A stretch of 7,364 nt of DNA, from positions 1 to 7,364 of the forward strand of contig CAZGTQ010000151.1 in NCBI GenBank assembly GCA_964528575.1, written 5' to 3'. Each line of letters opens with the position of its first letter. Within the stretch, counting starts at the first letter, position 1. The DNA comes from CAZGTQ01 sp964528575. Lineage in GTDB: Bacteria > Planctomycetota > UBA1135 > GCA-002686595. Positions 1 through 4,844 of the stretch are shown here, piece by piece. Under the pieces are notes generated by a model. That model made no database searches, was not told where the DNA came from, and was given only the letters and a program-made list of their open reading frames with translations. The position numbers and the translations under genes were made by a program.

Positions 1-189
1 TTCGAGCTGCCGGCCGAGCTCTGGCGCGCCGCGATCCAGAGCATGCACGGCCGCGGCGCCTGGCTGCGCTTCGGGAACCAGATCATGGAGCGCGTACGCC
101 GCCAACGGCTCGCGCGCGGCCTCCCGTCGTTCGAGGTCACCGTGGCCGCGCTCGCCAGCCGCGGACGCGAAGAGGAGCGCACGGCGTGA
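1..189 (+). CDS. C-terminal part of a hydrogenase-cluster accessory protein (DUF6084-like, 5' end outside window)
   Basis: Open from the first base in frame 1 to a TGA at 187-189, giving the last 62 residues of a protein. The tail reads roughly 'HGRGAWLRFGNQIMERV' and then 'RLARGLPSFEVTVAAL'. From memory this resembles the end of DUF6084-type proteins, which end in an 'AWL.L....D.L...R....LPTWE.AL..LL' pattern and are encoded in actinobacterial-type [NiFe]-hydrogenase clusters. Its stop overlaps the next start (GTGA), so the two are translationally coupled, and the gene two places downstream is a hydrogenase maturation protease, which fits. The tail has no hydrogenase large-subunit C-terminus (no DPCxxCxxH). 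The family assignment rests on a short segment and is tentative; that it is coding is well supported by the coupling and the strong ribosome site inside its end. Biochemical role unknown. Confidence 0.6.
   Translation, partial: FELPAELWRAAIQSMHGRGAWLRFGNQIMERVRRQRLARGLPSFEVTVAALASRGREEERTA
171..177 (+). promoter_or_regulatory. Shine-Dalgarno AGAGGAG deciding the GTG start at 186
   Basis: A full AGAGGAG lies 8 bases before the GTG at 186 and inside the end of the preceding gene. It fixes the start of the downstream gene and supports coupled translation through the GTGA overlap. The same heptamer with the same 8-base spacing precedes the pirin gene at the other end of the window. Confidence 0.75.
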
Positions 190-953
190 GCGACGGCCTC
201 GACGAGCTCGTGCGGACGTTGCTGCGCGAAGGCTGGGCCCTCTCGGCCGAGCGCGCGGCCGAGAACTCGTTCGGCGTCGTCTTTCCGCGGGCCTGGGCCG
301 CCTGCCGCGAGGACGCGCTCGACCACGTGCGGCTCGAGTGCGTCGTGCGCGCGCCGGCCGAGACGGAGCTCCAAGCCGCGGTGCACTTCCTCCAGTGCTC
401 CGACCGACGGGTACCCGTCCAGCGCTCCGTGGCGATGCCGCGGACGACGCTCGTGGACCTCGCGCAGGGCCTGTCGGCGACGTTCGTGTTCGGCGAGCTG
501 CACGGCCGCGTCAGCGCGACCGCGCAACGGCTCGACGGCAGGTTGACGCGGGTCGCCGTGTGGGTCGAGAACGAGACCGAGCTGCACCCCGACGACGCGC
601 GCGCGATCGCCCGCGACGAGGCGCTGCGACTCTCGCTGCTGTCGACGCACGTCGTGCTGCGCCTGTCGGAAGGCCGCTTCGTCTCCCCGCTCGAGCACGC
701 GGGCGCCGAGGGCGAAGCGGTGCGCGCGTGCCGCAACGTGAACGTCTGGCCGGTGCCGGCCGGTTCGGCGGGCGACGCGCTGCTCGGCGCCGCGCTCGTG
801 TCGTACGCCGGCCTGGAGCTCGACACGCGCGAGGTCGCGGAGCTGCTCGAAACGGCGAGCATCGAGGAAGCGCTGCTCCTGCACGTGGGGACGCTCAGCG
901 ACGAGGAGCGCGCGGCGCTGGAGCCCGACGGCGCGAGGACGGCCGAGCGATGA
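186..953 (+). CDS. Unnamed [NiFe]-hydrogenase-cluster protein, short form (255 aa)
   Basis: GTG start with a strong Shine-Dalgarno, overlapping the previous stop by 4 bases. I recognise the layout of an unnamed family that recurs in [NiFe]-hydrogenase clusters. An N-terminal 'LLREGWALSAERAAENSFGVV' stretch (near residues 11-31) matches the family's 'VLYEGYLLYPYRA...N...FGV'. A 'VHFLQ' follows near residue 67. A C-terminal core near 145-240 includes 'LSLLSTHVVLRLSEGRFVSP', 'ACRNVNVWPV' and 'IEEALLLHVGTLSDEER', matching the family's 'LSTH..L....GRFVSL', 'ACRN.GTWPVL' and 'EIDEILTLRTLTLTDEE'. Members I recall are longer, continuing past this point, and carry a proline-rich 'SPIILYDHP.IAPESPGDLFD' segment that here is diverged ('AALVSYAGLELDTREVAELLE'). 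No signal peptide or membrane segment is seen, so it is probably cytoplasmic. It overlaps the maturation protease gene by 4 bases. Function is unknown; a role in hydrogenase assembly is inferred only from context. Confidence 0.75.
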   Translation: MSDGLDELVRTLLREGWALSAERAAENSFGVVFPRAWAACREDALDHVRLECVVRAPAETELQAAVHFLQCSDRRVPVQRSVAMPRTTLVDLAQGLSATFVFGELHGRVSATAQRLDGRLTRVAVWVENETELHPDDARAIARDEALRLSLLSTHVVLRLSEGRFVSPLEHAGAEGEAVRACRNVNVWPVPAGSAGDALLGAALVSYAGLELDTREVAELLETASIEEALLLHVGTLSDEERAALEPDGARTAER

Positions 954-1426
954 GCGCGGCGCCGCGCATCCTCGTCGCCGGCGTCGGCGACGTCCTCGTC
1001 GACGACCACGGCTTCGGGCCTGACGTCGTCCGGCGCCTGCGCAAGAAGCCTCAGCCGCCGGGCGTGCGCGCGGTCGACTTCGGCACGAGCGCGTTCACGC
1101 TCGCGGTCGAGCTCGTGCGCGGCTACGACGCGCTCGTGCTCGTCGCCGCGTGCCGCTGCGGCGAGCCGCCGGGCACGCTCACGCTCGTCGAGCCCGGACC
1201 CGGGGCGTTCGACCCCAACGCGCTCGTCGACCCGCACGAGCTCGACCCCGCGAGCGTGCTGCACGTCGCGGGGATGCTCGCGGCGTGGCCCGCGCGCGTC
1301 GTCGTGCTCGCATGCGAGCCGGGCGGCGGGCGCGCGAGCACCGCGGTCGTCCGCGGCGTCGAGCTGTGCGAGCGCACCGTCGCGGAGCTGCGCACGGGAC
1401 GGCGGGTCGAGGTGCGTCGAGCCTGA
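950..1426 (+). CDS. Hydrogenase maturation protease (HybD/HycI type) with altered metal-site residues
   Basis: 158 aa, the usual size for this peptidase family. ATG at 950 overlaps the previous stop (ATGA), with GAGGA at 935-939. Family members trim the C-terminal tail of the [NiFe]-hydrogenase large subunit once nickel is inserted. The Rossmann-like fold is recognisable: 'ILVAGVGDVLVDDHGFGPDV' (7-26), 'VDFGT' (42-46), 'YDALVLVAACRCGEPPGT' (59-76), 'VDPHELDPASVL' (93-104) and 'ACEP' near 120. Known ligands in E. coli HybD are Glu16, Asp62 and His93. In an ungapped fit of the first motif, Glu16 corresponds to His20. The usual 'LVDA..RG..PGT' Asp corresponds to Ala66. His93 corresponds to His96, which is kept. 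The usual GxGN asparagine is Asp14. Cys68 and Cys70 lie just after the lost Asp. It is therefore either a divergent enzyme with a different metal site or a protein no longer proteolytic. The family assignment is secure; activity is uncertain. Confidence 0.85.
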   Translation: MSAAPRILVAGVGDVLVDDHGFGPDVVRRLRKKPQPPGVRAVDFGTSAFTLAVELVRGYDALVLVAACRCGEPPGTLTLVEPGPGAFDPNALVDPHELDPASVLHVAGMLAAWPARVVVLACEPGGGRASTAVVRGVELCERTVAELRTGRRVEVRRA

Positions 1427-1432
1427 GCCCTG

Positions 1433-1451
1433 CCGGCGACGTCCTCGCCGG
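1433..1451 (+). terminator. Small GC hairpin after the maturation protease gene
   Basis: CCGGCGA (1433-1439) and TCGCCGG (1445-1451) form a perfect 7-bp stem with a 5-base loop, starting 7 bases after the stop at 1424-1426. There is no T-run behind it, so it is at best a weak or factor-assisted terminator, or an mRNA-stabilising element between the coupled genes and the permease gene. The rest of the 1427-1554 gap shows no recognisable riboswitch or small gene. Confidence 0.35.
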
Positions 1452-1542
1452 GACCGGAGCGACGTGGCGCGCGTGCTCGCGCTTGCGGACGCCGACGCGG
1501 ACGTCATCCTGCGCCGGCGGCACGCGCTGCTCCCCCGTCTGC

Positions 1543-1547
1543 TGAGG
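1543..1547 (+). promoter_or_regulatory. Shine-Dalgarno TGAGG deciding the TTG start at 1555
   Basis: TGAGG ends 7 bases before TTG 1555. The TGA within it (1543-1545) is an in-frame stop for the permease frame, so the protein cannot start further upstream. The next possible starts are GTG codons inside the first membrane helix. Together these make the rare TTG the best start. Confidence 0.65.
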
Positions 1548-1554
1548 TTGCGCC

Positions 1555-2265
1555 TTGCTCGACATCGCTCCCGAGCTCCTCTCCGTCCTGGGCGTCGGCC
1601 TCGTGATCGGCCTGCGCCACGCGTTCGAGCCCGACCACCTCGTCGTCGTGACGACGCTCGCGACGCGCCAGGGCCGCGTCCGCGACGCGTGCCGCCTGGG
1701 GCTCGCGTGGGGCGTCGGTCACTCGGCGACGGTCGCGGCGTTCGTGCTCGCGCTCCTGCTGTTCGATCTGCACCTGCCGAACGCGCTCTGGCCGGCCGCG
1801 GACTTCCTCGTCGGCGTGCTGCTCGTCGCGCTCGGCGCGTGGGTGATCGCGAGCTGGGCGCGCGGCCGCTTCCACGTGCACGCGCACCGGCACGGCGACG
1901 AGCCGCCGCACGTCCACCTGCACGGCCACGCGGCGGGCGCGCACCACGCGCACGCGCACCCGCGCGGCGACGCCCGCCGCAGCTTCGCGTTCGGCCTCTT
2001 GCACGGCCTCGCGGGCAGCGCGGCGATCCTCGTGCTGATCGTCGCGGCGACCGGGGAGCGCGCGCACCAGCTCGCGCACCTCGCCGCGTTCGTCGCGGGC
2101 TCGATCGCGGGCATGCTCGCCGTCTCGCTCGCGATGGCGGCGGCGGTGCGCTTCGGGTCGCGCGGCGGCGAACGCTGGACCCGCGCGCTACACCTCGCAT
2201 CGGCCGCGGCGAGCGTAGCGGTCGGGCTCCTGCTCGCAGTCGAGACCGCGCGCGAGCTCGGCTGA
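1555..2265 (+). CDS. Nickel/cobalt permease, HupE/UreH/NiCoT-like, with His-rich loop
   Basis: 236 aa integral inner-membrane protein that probably brings Ni2+ (or Co2+) into the cell for hydrogenase maturation. About six hydrophobic segments are visible: near 4-22, 48-70, 78-102, 144-165, 175-200 and 212-232. The first contains 'GLRHAFEPDHL' (19-29), equivalent to the RHA..PDH/HX4DH nickel-binding signature of NiCoT and UreH-type transporters. The second begins with 'WGVGHS' (52-57), and the fourth has 'FGLLHGLAGSAAILVL' (146-161), both typical of the UreH-like branch. Between segments three and four lies a loop with 12 histidines at 107-135, in HxH and HHxHxH patterns, a plausible metal-capture region. 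TTG start with good Shine-Dalgarno. It follows the hydrogenase protease gene by 128 bases on the same strand, which favours nickel as substrate. Sequence alone cannot separate nickel from cobalt. Confidence 0.82.
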   Translation: MLDIAPELLSVLGVGLVIGLRHAFEPDHLVVVTTLATRQGRVRDACRLGLAWGVGHSATVAAFVLALLLFDLHLPNALWPAADFLVGVLLVALGAWVIASWARGRFHVHAHRHGDEPPHVHLHGHAAGAHHAHAHPRGDARRSFAFGLLHGLAGSAAILVLIVAATGERAHQLAHLAAFVAGSIAGMLAVSLAMAAAVRFGSRGGERWTRALHLASAAASVAVGLLLAVETARELG

Positions 2266-2269
2266 GCGC

Positions 2270-2312
2270 GAAGGCCGCTGCTCGCCGTCTTCGGCGTGAT
2301 CCTGGGGCCTTC
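2270..2312 (+). terminator. Nested hairpin after the nickel permease gene
   Basis: An inner stem CGCCG (2283-2287) / CGGCG (2292-2296) closes a TCTT tetraloop. An outer inverted repeat GAAGGCC (2270-2276) / GGCCTTC (2306-2312) encloses it. It begins 5 bases after the permease stop and ends 10 bases before the TAGAAT box of the next gene. There is no T-run. It is a candidate 3' end of the hydrogenase/nickel transcript. Confidence 0.4.
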
Positions 2313-2321
2313 TCGGCTCGC

Positions 2322-2327
2322 TAGAAT
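2322..2327 (+). promoter_or_regulatory. TAGAAT -10 box for a leaderless araC-type transcript
   Basis: TAGAAT (fits TANNNT) ends 9 bases before GTG 2337, which would put the transcription start at or next to the start codon. No Shine-Dalgarno is present, and no convincing -35 hexamer is seen. Confidence 0.5.
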
Positions 2328-2336
2328 CGCGGGCGC

Positions 2337-3179
2337 GTGATCGCCCCCGTTCCCAGCCCGTTCGTCGCGCGCGGCGCGCTCTTCTGCGGAGCGGCGCTCG
2401 CGATCCACGACAACGTGTGCCGGCGTACGGATCCGCGCGTGTCGGACGAGACGCGGCCGCTCGAGTACGACGAGATCGTCTTTCCGCGCTCGGGCGTCTG
2501 GATGCGGCACCGGGGGCGCGAGCGGCTGCTCGTCGACTCGTGTCGCGCGCACCTGTTCGCGCGCGGCGAGAGCCATCGCGTGTCGCACCCCGGCGGCTGC
2601 GGCGATCGCAACACGGGCATCGTGCCGAGCGAGCGGATCCTCGCCGAGCTCGATCCGCGGGCGCACGAGCGCGGCGCCTTCGCCACGCCGTTCGTTCCGG
2701 TCGACGAGCGGACGTATGCCGAGCATTGCGCGCTGGTCGACGGCGTCTTGCGCGGCGTGCTCGACGCGCTCGAGGTCGAGGAGCGCGCGCTGCGGCTCGT
2801 CGCCCGCGTGCTCGACGCGGCGCGCGGCGCCGCGGAGCTGGCGCCGTCGCGCAACCCGCGCCGGCGCGAGCTCGCTCACGCGGCGCGCGCGCTCCTCGCG
2901 ACCCGCTTCGCCGAGCCGCTCGGCCTCGGCGAGCTCGCCGCAGCGCTCGACGTGTCCGTGCACCACCTCTGCCGCGTCTTCCGCGCCGAGCTCGGCACGA
3001 CGCTGCACGGCTACCGCCGCTCGCTGCGCGTGCGGGCGGCGCTGCGCCTCCTGCCCGACCCGGCGCTCTCGCTCTACGACGTCGCCGCGCGCACCGGCTT
3101 CAGCGACCGCACGCAGCTCCACCGCGCCTTCCGCCAAGTCCTCGGCGAGCCGCCGAGCGCGTTCCGGCGCGCGCGCTGA
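2337..3179 (+). CDS. AraC-family transcriptional regulator
   Basis: 280 aa, the usual length for a single-subunit AraC activator. The N-terminal part (about 15-110) is beta-rich and cupin-like ('EYDEIVFPRSGVWMRHRG', then 'CRAHLFARGESHRVSHPGG'), the region where family members sense a ligand or dimerise; the ligand is unknown. The C-terminal 100 residues hold two helix-turn-helix units. The first is 'LGELAAALDVSVHHLCRVFRAE' near 198-219. The second is 'SLYDVAARTGFSDRTQLHRAF' at 245-265, followed by the family's closing 'GEPPSAFRR' (270-278). GTG is the chosen start: no Shine-Dalgarno lies before it, but a TAGAAT box suggests a leaderless message. It lies 62 bases upstream of a secreted hydrolase gene on the same strand, the most likely local target. 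AGAATCGC occurs before both genes and could be its operator (inference). Confidence 0.88.
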   Translation: MIAPVPSPFVARGALFCGAALAIHDNVCRRTDPRVSDETRPLEYDEIVFPRSGVWMRHRGRERLLVDSCRAHLFARGESHRVSHPGGCGDRNTGIVPSERILAELDPRAHERGAFATPFVPVDERTYAEHCALVDGVLRGVLDALEVEERALRLVARVLDAARGAAELAPSRNPRRRELAHAARALLATRFAEPLGLGELAAALDVSVHHLCRVFRAELGTTLHGYRRSLRVRAALRLLPDPALSLYDVAARTGFSDRTQLHRAFRQVLGEPPSAFRRAR

Positions 3180-3181
3180 CT

Positions 3182-3226
3182 GGGCGCGGGACGATCAAGA
3201 ATCGCCACGCGCACCGGGCCGCGCCC
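3182..3226 (+). repeat. Inverted repeat and AGAATCGC octamer between regulator and hydrolase genes
   Basis: GGGCGCGG (3182-3189) and CCGCGCCC (3219-3226) form an 8-bp inverted repeat around a 29-base centre. Inside lies AGAATCGC (3198-3205), the same octamer that spans the -10 box before the AraC gene (2323-2330). It could be a terminator for the regulator gene or an operator for the hydrolase gene; GC-rich arms of 8 bp arise easily by chance here. Confidence 0.3.
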
Positions 3227-3229
3227 GCG

Positions 3230-3235
3230 TAGCGT
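3230..3235 (+). promoter_or_regulatory. TAGCGT box before the hydrolase gene, likely leaderless start
   Basis: TAGCGT (fits TANNNT) ends 6 bases before ATG 3242, and no Shine-Dalgarno precedes the ATG. This is the same arrangement as at the AraC gene and the channel gene. A competing -10 candidate is AAGAAT at 3197-3202, which would give a leader of about 30 bases. Confidence 0.35.
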
Positions 3236-3241
3236 GCCGCG

Positions 3242-4828
3242 ATGCTCCAGACGATCGCTCTCGCGCTCGCCGCCGCCCGCCTCGCGCTCCCCGCCCCCGA
3301 CGTCGCCGGCGACTGGGCCGGCTGGCTCTACCTCGACGACGGCGATGTGCCGGTGCGGCTGCACCTCGCCGCGGGCGCCGAGGGCCTCGTTGCCGACATC
3401 GACCTGCCCGCCGCCGGCAACATCGGCGTGCGCCTGGGGAGCGCGGCGATCGAGGGCGACGCGCTCGTCCTCGCGCACCCGTCGGCGGACGACGCGCGGA
3501 TCCGGCTCGAGATCGAGCTCGCGGACGGGCCGCACCTGCGCGGCGCGGTCGAGTGGCAGGGCGTCGGCGGACGCGTCGAGCTGCACCGCGCCGCCCACCC
3601 GCTCGCGTGGCAGGAGCCGGACGCCGCGGCGGAGCTCGTCGGCGTGTACGGCGAGCCCGCGGCGCCGCTCGCGGTCCGCGCGCAGCCGTGGGGCGAGCTC
3701 GTGCTCGTCGACCCGGTCCGCGGCGACGAACGCACGCTCTTCGCGCGCCCGGACGGCGGCTACGTCGTCGGGCCCGCGCTGTACGTCCCCGCGCCGATCG
3801 AGCGCGAGGTGAGCGTCGAGCGGGACGCGGACGGCGCGGTCGTCGCGCTCGTCGTGCGCGCGGGCGGTGGCGAGCGGCGTCACGCGCGGCGGCCGCTCCG
3901 CACCGAGGAGGTGACGGTCGAGCGCGACGGCGCGACGCTGGCGGGCACGCTCACGCTCGCCGGCGACGCGGGCGCGCCGTGCGCCGTGATCGCGGGCGGC
4001 AGCAACTGGAGCGACCGCTCGCGCGTCGAGTCGGCGCGCGTGCTGCTCGCGGCGCTCGGTGTGTCGAGCGTGACGTACGACAAGCGCGGCTGGGGCTCGT
4101 CCGGCGGCGAGCGGACGGTGCCGTTCGCGACGACGGCGGCGGACCTGCGCGCGTTCGCGGACGCGGCGCGCGCGAACGGCGGCTGCGACCCCGCGCGCGT
4201 CGGCTACCTCGGCCTGAGCCGCGGCGGCTGGTACGGCGCGCTCGCCGCGGCCGAGGACTCTGCGTGCGCGTTCTTCGTCTCCGTCGTCGGTCCGGCGGTG
4301 TCGCCGATCGAGCAGGAGACGACGGCGCGGCTCGACCGGATGCTCGAGCGCGGAGCGAGCGAGGCGGACCTCGCGCTCGCCGGGCGCTACCTGCGCGCGA
4401 TGTGGGACCACGCGCGCCGCGGCGGCGACGGCGAGCGCTACCTCGAGCTGCGCGCGCGCGTCGACGAGGCCGGCTGGCTCGGCGAGCTGCTCGGACCCGC
4501 GGAGCTCGAGGGCGACGACTGGACGTGGACGCGGCTCAACGGCGACTTCGACCAGCGCGCGGCGCTGCGCTCGCTCCGCTGCCCCACGCTCGCGCTCTTC
4601 GGCGAGCTCGACCTCGCGGTCGCCGCGCGCGTCAACGCGCCGCTGATGCGCGACGCGCTGTGGTACGCGGCCGTCGAGCCCGCGCGCGTGCTCGTGCTGC
4701 CGCAGGTCGACCACGGCCTGCACGTCGTCGCGCGCGACCAGGACGGGACGCGCGCGCCGTTCCACCGCACAGCCGGGCGGCACCCCGACGCGTGGAGCTC
4801 GATCGCGGCCTTCGTCCACGCGCGATAG
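3242..4828 (+). CDS. Secreted alpha/beta hydrolase with beta-rich N-terminal region
   Basis: 528 aa. The first 18 residues form a short hydrophobic, Ala/Leu-rich export signal ending near 'LPAPD', although no positive charge precedes it. Residues about 22-118 look like the lipocalin-like beta domain found before the catalytic domain in exported esterases/peptidases ('GDWAGWLYL', 'GAVEWQG'). Residues 125-220 form a second beta-rich stretch. The alpha/beta-hydrolase domain fills 221-528: 'VIAGGSNWSDRS' (oxyanion strand), 'YDKRGWGSSGG', the nucleophile elbow 'GLSRGG' with Ser326, Asp457 in 'FGELDLA', and His491 in 'VDHGLH' (His494 is the alternative). The triad is complete, so it should be active, probably as an ester or peptide hydrolase outside the cytoplasm; the substrate cannot be told. 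It sits 62 bases behind an AraC-type gene that may control it, and it converges with the FG-GAP gene. Its TAG lies within a hairpin shared with that gene's stop. Confidence 0.85.
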   Translation: MLQTIALALAAARLALPAPDVAGDWAGWLYLDDGDVPVRLHLAAGAEGLVADIDLPAAGNIGVRLGSAAIEGDALVLAHPSADDARIRLEIELADGPHLRGAVEWQGVGGRVELHRAAHPLAWQEPDAAAELVGVYGEPAAPLAVRAQPWGELVLVDPVRGDERTLFARPDGGYVVGPALYVPAPIEREVSVERDADGAVVALVVRAGGGERRHARRPLRTEEVTVERDGATLAGTLTLAGDAGAPCAVIAGGSNWSDRSRVESARVLLAALGVSSVTYDKRGWGSSGGERTVPFATTAADLRAFADAARANGGCDPARVGYLGLSRGGWYGALAAAEDSACAFFVSVVGPAVSPIEQETTARLDRMLERGASEADLALAGRYLRAMWDHARRGGDGERYLELRARVDEAGWLGELLGPAELEGDDWTWTRLNGDFDQRAALRSLRCPTLALFGELDLAVAARVNAPLMRDALWYAAVEPARVLVLPQVDHGLHVVARDQDGTRAPFHRTAGRHPDAWSSIAAFVHAR

Positions 4829-4844
4829 CCGTCGCTACCGCGCG
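4819..4844. terminator. Shared hairpin containing both convergent stop codons
   Basis: CGCGCG (4819-4824) pairs with CGCGCG (4839-4844). After one A/C mismatch, TAGC (4826-4829) pairs with GCTA (4834-4837) around a 4-base loop. The TAG of the hydrolase (4826-4828) and the TAG of the - strand FG-GAP gene (4837-4835) form opposite sides of the inner stem. Being nearly palindromic, the hairpin forms in transcripts from either strand. There is no T-run, so intrinsic termination would be inefficient. Confidence 0.5.

Noticed and set aside
1464..1554. Possible small gene starting at GTG 1464 in the protease-permease gap
   Set aside because: The frame runs far into the permease gene as an Arg-rich shadow, with no Shine-Dalgarno and no end of its own.
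1427..1554. Cobalamin-type or nickel riboswitch before the permease gene
   Set aside because: No recognisable conserved core; only the small hairpin at 1433-1451 stands out.
137..2200. Very long open frame on the - strand (687 codons) across the hydrogenase block
   Set aside because: Arg/Ala/Ser-rich low-complexity product with no recognisable motif. Such frames are a by-product of very high GC opposite real genes that have clear family motifs and ribosome sites.
3195..3202. AAGAAT as the main -10 box of the hydrolase gene
   Set aside because: It would leave a leader of about 30 bases with no ribosome site; TAGCGT nearer the ATG fits the pattern of the other genes better, although this is not settled.
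3074..4819. Long - strand open frame opposite the hydrolase gene
   Set aside because: Arg/Ala/Val-rich shadow of the hydrolase frame; the + strand product has a complete catalytic triad.
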